Part shown: positions 19,034 through 26,250 of the stretch, piece after piece
How positions within the stretch are numbered: the stretch's first letter is position 1
How the letters are laid out: each line of letters opens with the position of its first letter
Assembly: GCA_937858935.1 (NCBI GenBank)
Contig: CALLZX010000010.1
Location: 1 to 33,199 of the forward strand
DNA from: an uncultured Ignavibacteriales bacterium
Lineage (GTDB): Bacteria; Bacteroidota; Ignavibacteria; Ignavibacteriales; Ignavibacteriaceae
DNA: 33,199 nt
Direction of reading: 5' to 3'
Notes under the pieces: model-generated
What the model was told of the DNA's origin: nothing
What the model saw: only the letters and a program-made list of their open reading frames with translations
The model's database searches: none
Made by a program: the position numbers and the translations under genes

Positions 19034-19741
19034 ATGCCAAAGTTTTGTAATGAATGCGGATACAAGTTTGAAAAAGAGTATAAGTTCTGCCCTGAATGTG
19101 GTGTAAAAGTATCTAGTTCAAAACATTCTAATTCTAAAACTGCAGATTTAAAAGTTGTAAATGATAATGGTGACAAGACCTTAAATCCTAAAGTATTATA
19201 TGGAATCTTAATTGGCGGGTTTGCTGTTATTGCGATTATCATTTTAACATCGGGAATTCTAGATTCTACTCCTGTAACACAGACAGCAATGAATCAAGAT
19301 CAATTTCAGCCAAATACAAATTCCGGCGTTAATCTTAATAATATGCAGTTGATAAATGATCTAGAGGCAAAGATCAAACAAAATCCTGAGGATTATAAAA
19401 GTTTGCTTGAACTAGCTCATCTGAAAAATGACTCAGGTTTATTTGATGCAGCAATAGTAAACTATAAAACATATTTAGAAAAAAATCCTAAAGATGCTGA
19501 TGCACGCGTTGATATGGGAGTTTGTTATTTTAACCTGCAGGATTTTCCAAATGCAATAAAAGAAATGGAAACAGCATTAAAATATGTGCCTGATCATCAG
19601 ATTGCACACCTAAACCTTGGTGTTGTAAATCTTTCAGCGGGTAATATTGATGTGTCAAAACAGTGGCTAAAAAAAGCCTATGATCTAAACCCAACAAGTG
19701 AAGTTGGAAAAAAAGCAGAACAGTTATTGAATAATCATTAG
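19034..19741 (+). CDS. Zinc-ribbon, membrane-anchored TPR protein
   Basis: This protein has 235 residues. The N-terminus is a zinc ribbon with two CxxC knuckles (FCNECGYKFEKEYKFCPECG, residues 4-23). A single membrane helix follows (about 56-76, YGILIGGFAVIAIIILTSGIL). After a Gln/Asn-rich linker, two to three tetratricopeptide repeats fill the C-terminus (about 110-230; NPEDYKSLLELAHLKNDSGLFDAAIVNYKTYLEKNPKDADARVDMGVCYFNLQDFPNAIKEME). The TPR part should lie on the opposite side of the membrane from the ribbon, acting as a protein-interaction scaffold. It lies six bases after HU. The exact function is unknown. Confidence 0.85.
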   Translation: MPKFCNECGYKFEKEYKFCPECGVKVSSSKHSNSKTADLKVVNDNGDKTLNPKVLYGILIGGFAVIAIIILTSGILDSTPVTQTAMNQDQFQPNTNSGVNLNNMQLINDLEAKIKQNPEDYKSLLELAHLKNDSGLFDAAIVNYKTYLEKNPKDADARVDMGVCYFNLQDFPNAIKEMETALKYVPDHQIAHLNLGVVNLSAGNIDVSKQWLKKAYDLNPTSEVGKKAEQLLNNH

Positions 19742-19767
19742 TAAATTTCTTAAAGGAGAAAAAACCG

Positions 19768-19863
19768 ATGCCTTGTGGTAAAAAAAGAAAACGCCATAAA
19801 ATGTCTACACACAAAAGAAAAAAACGATTACGTAAGAACAGACATAAAAAAAGAATAAGATAG
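19768..19863 (+). CDS. AURKAIP1/COX24-domain mini-protein (bS22/mS38-like)
   Basis: This is a 31-residue, extremely basic protein beginning MPCGKKRKRHKMSTHKRKK and ending RHKKRIR. The ribosome site AAGGAG is excellent, about ten bases before ATG 19768. The pattern KKRKRHKM(x)THKRKKRLRKNRHKK matches the AURKAIP1/COX24 family, whose mitochondrial member is ribosomal protein mS38 and whose mycobacterial member is small-subunit protein bS22 (established knowledge, recalled). By that analogy it probably binds 16S rRNA in the small subunit. It lies 26 bases after the TPR gene and just before a terminator and tRNA-Thr. It is easy to miss because of its length. Confidence 0.88.
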   Translation: MPCGKKRKRHKMSTHKRKKRLRKNRHKKRIR

Positions 19864-19887
19864 TTATTTTTATCTTTAACTTATTTT

Positions 19888-19923
19888 AAGAGGCGAAGAG
19901 CTATATCTTCGCCTTCTTCTTTC
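19888..19923 (+). terminator. Rho-independent terminator after COX24-like gene
   Basis: Stem AGGCGAAGA / TCTTCGCCT with loop GCTATA, followed by TCTTCTTTC. It closes the HU unit before the tRNA gene. Confidence 0.8.
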
Positions 19924-19947
19924 TCATCTTGGAAAGTAATTGCATAA

Positions 19948-20020
19948 GCCAACTTAGCTCAGCTGGTAGAGCAACTCATTCGTAATGAGTAGGTCGCCGG
20001 TTCGATTCCGGCAGTTGGCT
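19948..20020 (+). tRNA. tRNA-Thr (anticodon CGU)
   Basis: All arms fold over 73 bases: acceptor GCCAACT / AGTTGGC, D-arm GCTC-AGCTGGTA-GAGC, anticodon stem ACTCA / TGAGT around loop TTCGTAA (anticodon CGT), and T-arm GCCGG-TTCGATT-CCGGC. The discriminator is T and CCA is not encoded. A truncated integrase lies 160 bases downstream, so the 3' end is a likely attachment site of a former element. Confidence 0.97.
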
Positions 20021-20086
20021 CTTAAAGTTAAGAAAACGAATTATAAAAGCCTTCCATTACACTGACAATTATTGACACATCCCAAA

Positions 20087-20142
20087 TTGATTACCTTTTG
20101 ATTACCCAAATTTCGTAATACAGTAATCAAAATAGTAATCAA
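20087..20142. repeat. Four TTGATTAC octamers in inverted pairs
   Basis: TTGATTACC occurs at 20087 and 20098 in direct orientation, and the complement GTAATCAA at 20123 and 20135. The two pairs face each other over about 17 bases. They lie between the tRNA-Thr 3' end and the integrase fragment, where tyrosine integrases commonly have arm-type binding sites. That reading is inference. Confidence 0.6.
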
Positions 20143-20182
20143 AAATTACAATTGATTCAGGGAGCTTAAGAAGGAGTGGAAA

Positions 20183-20455
20183 ATGTTTGTTTATAAGCGT
20201 TCCAATGGTAAATATTATATTTTCTACGATCAAATAAACGGCAAGAGAACTTGCATATCAACAAAGGTAAAGAACAAAAGTGATGCACTGAAGTTCTTAA
20301 CTGAGTTTCAAAGCAATTTAAGAAGGGCATCTGAGAGTAATGTTACTTTGATTGATCTTAAAACCTTTTCATTCGAGTACTTAAAATTCTCAGAAAGATT
20401 TCATACTTCTAAAACACATTATATGCTGAAGATTATATTTGAGCAATTCGTATAA
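20183..20455 (+). pseudogene. Tyrosine integrase, N-terminal remnant
   Basis: This 90-residue protein resembles only the N-terminus of Bacteroidota-type phage integrases. It has an arm-binding-like start (MFVYKRSNGKYYIFYDQINGKRTCISTKVKNKSDALKFLTEFQ) and the first helix of a core-binding SAM-like domain (FSFEYLKFSERFHTSKTHYMLKIIFEQFV). It then ends at TAA, without the catalytic domain or the R-H-R-Y residues. No continuation is apparent in other frames downstream. It starts at ATG 20183 after GGAG, 160 bases from the tRNA-Thr 3' end, the typical position of an integrase in a tRNA-targeted island. It is most likely a decayed relic, although a short DNA-binding protein remains possible. Confidence 0.75.
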
Positions 20456-20698
20456 AATATCAATAAAACGGTTTTGAATGTAATTACAAATCGAGCGGGA
20501 GTGTTGTCGGCTTGTTGGGCGAATGGACGATTGTGGGATAAAATTATGTCAAGTATTAAATTGAATAAAATATGACATTATCTCATTTATAGACTGTTTT
20601 TCGATTTTAATTGTTAAAAATGGCTCAAAAAATCGCGGTTAAATTGGCATTCAGTTTGTTTATTTAGAAGCCAGCTTACTTAAACTATAGGATTTTTT
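20456..20698. other. Gene-poor spacer of presumed island scar
   Basis: No coding frame is convincing here. A short, more GC-rich block (about 20490-20535) and an ATGTCA...TGACAT inverted pair (about 20546-20577) are visible, without a recognised role. The catalytic half of an integrase is not detectable in any frame. Confidence 0.4.
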
Positions 20699-20848
20699 AT
20701 GATGTTTTTACTTTTAAAGACCATACAAATTGGTTTAATTGGATTTTTCGGATTTTTAGCTTTTTATATTTTGATGATATTTATAATGAATCTTACTCAG
20801 ATAAAGAAAGATAAGGGTAGATTTTTAAATTTCAATAACAAATATTAG
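20699..20848 (+). CDS. Possible 49-residue membrane protein
   Basis: A short frame starting ATGATG, preceded by AGGA about nine bases upstream. It encodes one long hydrophobic helix (IGLIGFFGFLAFYILMIFIM, residues 11-30) and a basic tail NLTQIKKDKGRFLNFNNKY. The hydrophobic-then-charged pattern supports a real single-pass small protein, but AT-rich spacer can mimic this by chance. No family is recognised. It is isolated within the island scar, with no gene adjacent on either side. Confidence 0.4.
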   Translation: MMFLLLKTIQIGLIGFFGFLAFYILMIFIMNLTQIKKDKGRFLNFNNKY

Positions 20849-21133
20849 TTTATATTTTTCGTCAAGTTAGCTTAACTACGAACAGTTTTTAATTCATTTC
20901 AAGCATTTTCATTAAAATTTAATAAAACAATTAATTACCTGATTAATAAATAAGTTATTCATAGGATTCCTTTGCCAATTCAGGCAATCGGCATAGATAT
21001 AAAATGTTTTTTCTGACTCCCAATAGATTACTTCAAAAATTTTAATTCAACTAGAAAAGATTGTTAAAGATCATTTCTTTAATTATAATATATCCATATT
21101 ATGATCCAAAACTAGATTATAAAATAAAATCAG

Positions 21134-21508
21134 TTGGAAAAATTAAAACAAAAAATTTTAGTAATAGATGATGATGAAACTCTTTGCTTAGTAATTGGTG
21201 AGGAACTAGAGCAAGAAAATTATTTTGTAACTTGTTCTTTTAACGGTAGAGATGGACTGGATGAATTAAAGATTGATAATTATAGCTTGGTTATTCTTGA
21301 TTATAATATGCCAGAAATGGATGGATACGAAGTATTAATGAATATTAAAATAACTTACCCATCATTACCAGTCATCATCATAACAGGTGATACAGGTACC
21401 GAAATGGCTAAAAAATTTTTAGAAATTGGGGCCAATGATCTTGTAAATAAACCATTTGAATTTGATGATTTGTTGACAAGAGTGAAAAAATTTATTTTAA
21501 ATGTTTAA
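21134..21508 (+). CDS. Stand-alone response-regulator receiver protein
   Basis: This is a single-domain CheY-like receiver of 124 residues with no output domain. The acidic pocket is D12-D13-D14, the phosphoacceptor is D56 in LVILDYNMPEMDG, the switch residue T84 is in VIIITGDTG, and K106 is in LVNKPFEFDDL. It starts at TTG 21134; no better upstream ATG exists and the ribosome site is weak. No histidine kinase adjoins it, so its partner is encoded elsewhere. It likely acts by protein-protein contact in a phosphorelay or motility pathway. It is flanked on both sides by long non-coding stretches, which fits cargo in a former mobile element or a recent insertion. Confidence 0.9.
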   Translation: MEKLKQKILVIDDDETLCLVIGEELEQENYFVTCSFNGRDGLDELKIDNYSLVILDYNMPEMDGYEVLMNIKITYPSLPVIIITGDTGTEMAKKFLEIGANDLVNKPFEFDDLLTRVKKFILNV

Positions 21509-22101
21509 AATAAATTAATGATCATAAACGGCTAATTACTTTATAAAATTATGTAATAACACATTAGCGATCAATTATATAAGTAATATTTATTCGATAA
21601 GGAGTAATATTGTTATTACAAAAGAATAAAATTCTTTAATTATCTGAGAATGTTGGCAGTGGTCAGTTTTATTTTTAGTTTTTACAAATATATTTGAGCT
21701 GAAAGCATACAATTAAGCTGAATATATTTTTATCATTTGTTTATGTACTTTAGAACAACTTTGGCTAAGAGTAACTCGAACCGAGGGATTTTTATAAGTA
21801 ACAGATTTGATCCTCACTTCTTCCTAAAGGTTTTCTATCTTGGATTCCCACTGTTCCCTCCTTCCATAAATAAAATCACTCTTATATCAACAATTCGAAA
21901 ATTGCAGTCAAATAATTATTATAATATATCATCTTATTACTTGCTAATAGCAAAGCGATAGTTGTTGACTATTGTTAAAATTAATTGCTAATTAATGATA
22001 GAGAATTTGCAGGGTTTGGTAAATTAATATCAATCGCTGTTTATTCTCTTTAATAAAATTATTAAAGATGGGTTTGGTATCTAAGCATTGAGAGGTATAA
22101 A
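21509..22101. other. 593-base gene-poor spacer
   Basis: AT-rich DNA without a recognised gene. One open frame at 21737-21961 (74 codons, no ribosome site, odd composition rich in F, N and I) is judged spurious. The block 21770-21870 is less AT-rich than its surroundings and might be old gene debris, but it matches nothing I recognise. A ribosome site GAGAGG near the right end serves the following lipoprotein gene. Confidence 0.45.
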
Positions 22102-22725
22102 ATGAAAAAGATTTTTTTCATCTGTCTTTTCGTTATTACCTCGGGCTGTACAGTCTTTCAACCCGATGAGACAACTCTTATCCAACCAACATTACTAAAG
22201 CAATCCGAATTACCGCCGTTAAGAGAATCAATTACTAATAACTATTTTGAGTTTTATTGTGAAATGATGATAGATACTAATGGTGATGTTGAAAGAGCAA
22301 GGATTCTAAATGGGACTAATGATCCTGTTTGGGATTCACTTGCAGTATTATCTTTAATGGAATGGAAGTATACACCTGCAATTTATGGTGGACATCCAAT
22401 TAACTTGCTTGTTAGAAGAAAAATTAAAGTGGTATATGCCGAACCAAAATATATCTCTTTAGCAGAAATCCAATGTGATTCCCGAGAAAAGGCTGATTCG
22501 GTATACAGCGCATTATTAAATGGTACTGACTTTACATCTTTAGTATTAACCTATTCTACCAGTAGTTCCAAATCCAGGAATGGGCTTATTGGAGATGTGA
22601 ATGTTAAACATTTTTCAGATGAGATTAGTTTAGCTATAAGTCTGTTAAATGAGGAAGAATTTACTAAACCATTAAGTTATGGTAATCATTTTATTATTTA
22701 TAAAAGATTGAAGCTGAATAATTAG
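22102..22725 (+). CDS. Lipoprotein with TonB_C-like and parvulin-like domains
   Basis: A 207-residue lipoprotein. The signal ends at a lipobox (VITSGC, Cys16). Residues about 36-110 resemble the TonB C-terminal domain: MMIDTNGDVERARILNGTNDPVWDSLAVLSLMEWKYTPAIYGGHPINLLVRRKIKVVY, with the usual DxxGxV, wkYtPA and GxPv positions. Residues about 115-205 resemble a PpiC/parvulin rotamase domain: LAEIQ, then ADSVYSALLNGTDFTSLVLTYSTSSSKSRNGLIGDV, then ISLLNEEEFTKPLSYGNHFIIYKRL. The N-terminal TonB box, proline arm and membrane anchor are absent, so it cannot be a normal TonB. It is probably periplasmic, perhaps an envelope folding or scaffold protein. It is monocistronic, with GAGAGG before ATG. Confidence 0.75.
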   Translation: MKKIFFICLFVITSGCTVFQPDETTLIQPTLLKQSELPPLRESITNNYFEFYCEMMIDTNGDVERARILNGTNDPVWDSLAVLSLMEWKYTPAIYGGHPINLLVRRKIKVVYAEPKYISLAEIQCDSREKADSVYSALLNGTDFTSLVLTYSTSSSKSRNGLIGDVNVKHFSDEISLAISLLNEEEFTKPLSYGNHFIIYKRLKLNN

Positions 22726-22822
22726 TTTTGACCAAAATCTATTTTTTTAAGTTAGACAAATTGTTGATTAGAAAAATTTATAAAAGGGATAAAACTTATT
22801 TAAAATCATAAAGGAGCTTAAA

Positions 22823-23236
22823 GTGGCACACAAAATAAGAAAGGTGGACTATTTCTATTGCACCGTTCAGGATCAACCAGGAGAATCTTATAAGCTGCTT
22901 GCATTATTAGCAGACGAGGGTGTTAATCTTTTAGCATTCACTGCAGTTCCAAGTGGTTTATTGAATACGCAATTCACTTTATTTCCTGAGGATTCCGATA
23001 AGCTTAAAGCTGAAGCAAAAAAAGCTTCATTGGTTATACACGGACCAATACCCGCGTTGCTTGTACAGGGTGATGATGAATTAGGCGCATTAACCGCGGT
23101 TCATAAAAAACTATATGATTATGGTGTGAATGTGGTGGCTTCAACTGCTGTAACTGATGGAAAGGGCGGCTTTGGATATGTTATTTATGTTAGAACTGAA
23201 CAGTTTAATACCGCAGTTGCAGCATTGGAATTATAA
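22823..23236 (+). CDS. ACT-domain protein
   Basis: A 137-residue cytoplasmic protein made of tandem ACT-like beta-alpha folds. The first is VDYFYCTVQDQPGESYKLLALLADEGVNLLAFTAVPSGLLNTQFTLFPED, and the second is HGPIPALLVQGDDELGALTAVHKKLYDYGVNVVASTAVTDGKGGFGYVIYV. ACT domains bind small ligands, often amino acids, and regulate enzymes. This short stand-alone form is widespread in bacteria and has no assigned ligand. The start is GTG 22823, selected by the strong AAGGAG seven bases upstream. It is convergent with the TonB receptor gene and separated from it by a terminator. Confidence 0.88.
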   Translation: MAHKIRKVDYFYCTVQDQPGESYKLLALLADEGVNLLAFTAVPSGLLNTQFTLFPEDSDKLKAEAKKASLVIHGPIPALLVQGDDELGALTAVHKKLYDYGVNVVASTAVTDGKGGFGYVIYVRTEQFNTAVAALEL

Positions 23237-23310
23237 TAGGATATTTTTTAATGCAGCACTTACCTTCACTTAATTATTCTTGATAAAAATGTTTTTACGA
23301 TAACTAACAA

Positions 23311-23336
23311 ATAAAAAGGCGAGTCTAACTCGCCTT
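23311..23336 (-). terminator. Rho-independent terminator after TonB receptor 2
   Basis: Stem AAGGCGAG / CTCGCCTT with a five-base loop. Read on the minus strand it is followed by TTTTTATTTG, so it serves the 23362-25776 gene; it may also stop transcription from the ACT gene. Confidence 0.85.
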
Positions 23337-23361
23337 AATAAATCCTTGAAAACATTTAATC

Positions 23362-25776
23362 TTAAAGTCCAGTTGGAATATCAATATTTTCCCCCTGTCT
23401 TTGAGAACGTTTAAAGTTGTTGAAGTTATAACTAAACAATAATGAAAATACAGGTGATTCCGGTTTAATAGTTGCACCGCCATAAAAATTTGTACCGACA
23501 GTGTTAAACTTCATATCTGAACCGTTAAATAAATTTCTTGCCTGCAGAGTGAGTGACATTGCTTTATCCAGAAAATCCTGACGCAATGATGCACTTACCA
23601 TCATATATGGTTCTGACTCTGATTGAGCATCAATAAATTTCGTATAGTTGGCTGATAGTTGAAAACGAGTATCAGCAGAAAAGTTTACGGTTGCATTTAA
23701 TCTTGCGGACCAGTTAAAGAAATCCTTAACGATAGTTTCACCATTCACTTTTGCATCTAAATGAGTTTGGTATAAATTTACTGCTGGATCAAACTTAAAT
23801 ATTTCTGCAACAGGAAAGCTTGTTGAAATATCAGCACCATAAACATCTGAATTTCCGTAATTATCAAACATTATATTTAATCTTCCCGAACTATCTACTG
23901 CAAAAGTCTGGCTGAAGGAATCTTTAGATTTTCTATAATATGATTGAACCGAAACAAAAACACTGCCGTACATTTTTTGATAATTCAATTCCAATGCATC
24001 AATATATTCCGGCATAAGTTCAGGATTACCTGAGATAGTTATGTTTGGATCTGAATAGAATGCAAATGGGTTTAACATATTATCGTTAGGTCTGTTTATT
24101 CGCCTGCTGTAACCTAATTGCAATTGATGATCATCAATCTTTCTGGAAATATTAAATGAAGGGAAGTAATCCATTTGTTCAAATGAATAAGTTTCGGAAA
24201 GCGTTTTCTGATCAAGGAATCTATCCATATACTCACCGCGTAATCCGATCATATAATTAAAACCTTCAATCTCTGAGTTGAATGAAACAAATCCTGCATA
24301 CACATTATTTCTTAGGAAAAAGTTATTAGTTAGTGCAGGATCAACTACATAATCGTTTAATGACTCATCATATATTTGATTTTCAAGATCAAAGTTTCTG
24401 TAGGCAAGATTAGTTTGTAAACCTGATTCTAAAGTTGTGGCCTCACCAAGTTTATGTTTATAATTTAATTTTGCTCTGCCGTCATTTCGCTTGGAGTCAT
24501 TAGTAAAAATTATATTGCTTAACATGTCTTCTGTTGAAGTGAAACTTGCATCAGACATGAATTGAATTGTAGTTTGTTTATTTGTTAAATCAACATAATT
24601 ATAAGTTAACTCAAGATATAAATCATTTATATCTGGAATAAATTTATATTGGTAAGTAAATGTTGAATTAACAAAACTTACAGGAATATCCTGATTGCTT
24701 TGAATTTTTGAGTAACTATCATTATTAGGCTGTTCATTTGTTACCTGTGTATTTAAAGTACTCAAAACATCCACAAGCCCGATACCCAAAGACAGGCCCA
24801 AAGCATTTTGTTTATCGGCACTATAATCTGCACCGGCTCTTAATGAGTATTGTTTTCTCTGGTTGCTGATATCTACAAGTGAATTATTATACCATACCTG
24901 ATCATTAATGCTCGAGATTCTATTTATGTCCTGAACATTTGTAAAAGTATTGTTACGATAGTCTAAACCTGATGTTAAATTCCACCCATCAACATTATAA
25001 CTAAATGAAAAATCTCCATTGTATTTATCACCTGTTCCGCTGTTAAGATTTACTATGCCGCTCATAGACATATCTTTTTGTGTTTTAAGATTTATATTGA
25101 TTATACCTGCAGATCCTTCAGCATCATATTTGGATGATGGATTTGTGATAAGCTCTATATTTTCAATATTGTTTGCAGATATTTGTCTTAATGCATCTGA
25201 ACCCTGAAGCGGATATGGTTTACCATTTACAAGAATATTAAAACTTGAACTTCCGCGCAGGTAAACAGTTCCATCCGGATCAACTCTTACCGAAGGCTGG
25301 TTTTGCAGAACATCCAGAGCAGTGCCGCCCTGTACATTTTGATTTTGTGAAACGTTTATAACTTTTTTATCCAGGTGAAGCTCCTCACTTACTTTTTCAC
25401 CAACAACTTCAGCACCGCTTATTTCATAAGCGGTTTTTGTAAGAAGAATTTTACCAAGATCAAACTGTGTTTTATTGCTGTTCAGATTTAAACTCGAAAT
25501 ATATTTTGTATCATAACCTACAAAGCTGATCTTTAAATAATAATTTCCTTCAGATACGTTTGATAAAGCAAAAGCGCCGTCTGTACCTGTTGAAACACCG
25601 GTTATAAAGGACGAGTCGGAATTATTATGCAGAGTAATATTTGCAAAAGGTAGCACGGATGCCGAAGCTGAATCAATTACTACTCCCTTTATTATTTTAT
25701 CTGCTGATGATTTTGAGTTATTAGCATTTACTGTAACGCTTACAATAACTAAAAGTATTAATAAATATCTCAGCAT
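23362..25776 (-). CDS. TonB-dependent receptor, outer-membrane beta-barrel family
   Basis: An intact 804-residue outer-membrane receptor. It has a signal peptide (MLRYLLILLVIVSVTVNA), a carboxypeptidase-regulatory-like domain (about residues 30-115, IKGVVIDSASASVLPFANITLHN and YYLKISFVGYDTKYISS), a plug (about 120-230, NVQGGTALDVLQNQPSVRVDPDGTVYLRGS and IELITNPSSKYDAEGSAGIINI), and then a barrel of the OMP_b-brl_3 type. Start is ATG after AAAGGAA. It is monocistronic and closed by its own terminator. The cargo is unknown; this class includes peptide, glycan and siderophore receptors. Unlike the receptor at 3289 it shows no interruption. Confidence 0.93.
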   Translation of the reverse strand: MLRYLLILLVIVSVTVNANNSKSSADKIIKGVVIDSASASVLPFANITLHNNSDSSFITGVSTGTDGAFALSNVSEGNYYLKISFVGYDTKYISSLNLNSNKTQFDLGKILLTKTAYEISGAEVVGEKVSEELHLDKKVINVSQNQNVQGGTALDVLQNQPSVRVDPDGTVYLRGSSSFNILVNGKPYPLQGSDALRQISANNIENIELITNPSSKYDAEGSAGIININLKTQKDMSMSGIVNLNSGTGDKYNGDFSFSYNVDGWNLTSGLDYRNNTFTNVQDINRISSINDQVWYNNSLVDISNQRKQYSLRAGADYSADKQNALGLSLGIGLVDVLSTLNTQVTNEQPNNDSYSKIQSNQDIPVSFVNSTFTYQYKFIPDINDLYLELTYNYVDLTNKQTTIQFMSDASFTSTEDMLSNIIFTNDSKRNDGRAKLNYKHKLGEATTLESGLQTNLAYRNFDLENQIYDESLNDYVVDPALTNNFFLRNNVYAGFVSFNSEIEGFNYMIGLRGEYMDRFLDQKTLSETYSFEQMDYFPSFNISRKIDDHQLQLGYSRRINRPNDNMLNPFAFYSDPNITISGNPELMPEYIDALELNYQKMYGSVFVSVQSYYRKSKDSFSQTFAVDSSGRLNIMFDNYGNSDVYGADISTSFPVAEIFKFDPAVNLYQTHLDAKVNGETIVKDFFNWSARLNATVNFSADTRFQLSANYTKFIDAQSESEPYMMVSASLRQDFLDKAMSLTLQARNLFNGSDMKFNTVGTNFYGGATIKPESPVFSLLFSYNFNNFKRSQRQGENIDIPTGL

Positions 25777-25974
25777 AATTATTCCTTTCTAAAGATTTTA
25801 TTTTCCTGGTGTGAAAATATTTTATAAGTATGCAGATGTGAAGCGGATTTGTGTAAACGGTTGATTTGTTTTTATGAACGGAATAAAATGGAATAATTAA
25901 ATTGGAAGTTGCGATTGAAATATTTAACCGCTATTGTAAACACAGCTTCACAAAGGGTAGAATACGAGGGGCAA

Positions 25975-26250
25975 TTATTTTCTCTCAGACAAATAATTTA
26001 AGATAATTGTTTTTTCATCATTGGTTAGCTTAGCTTTGCTGCCCATTTCATCCAATATCTTCTGCCATTCATCCTTTGTATGAAGTTCCGGTTCATAGGC
26101 TTTATGGCAGGCCGTGCATTTTGAAACGTACAAATCTTTTCCTTCAGGGAATTTTGTTGTGCCTGCAGTGCTATTGTTTGATGAGCCGCTGCAAGCACTT
26201 AACAAAATAATCACTAATAATGAGGAAAATAAAGTGATTGAGGATTTCAT
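25975..26250 (-). CDS. Mono-haem cytochrome c lipoprotein
   Basis: A 91-residue lipoprotein. The signal ends LLSAC at Cys20, followed by a Ser/Asn-rich linker and a single class I cytochrome c fold. The haem site is CTACH (C44 and C47, axial H48) in YVSKCTACHKAYEPELHTKDEW, and the likely axial methionine is in KILDEMGSKAKLTNDEKTIILNYLSER. It should be membrane-tethered in the periplasm and pass single electrons. Start ATG shares one base with the stop of the upstream beta-barrel gene (TAATG), so translation is coupled. The family is common in Ignavibacteria with flexible respiration; its partner oxidoreductase is not present here. Confidence 0.9.
   Translation of the reverse strand: MKSSITLFSSLLVIILLSACSGSSNNSTAGTTKFPEGKDLYVSKCTACHKAYEPELHTKDEWQKILDEMGSKAKLTNDEKTIILNYLSERK

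Noticed and set aside
21770-21800. tRNA-like 3' fragment (minus strand CCTCGGTTCGAGT)
   Set aside because: The T-loop-like string is not followed by a matching stem or acceptor and does not match the tRNA-Thr end, so it is not a credible att site.
21737-21961. 74-codon open frame in the 21.5-22.1 kb spacer
   Set aside because: No ribosome site, composition dominated by F, N, I and S, no recognisable fold or neighbour relation; AT-rich spacer gives such frames by chance.
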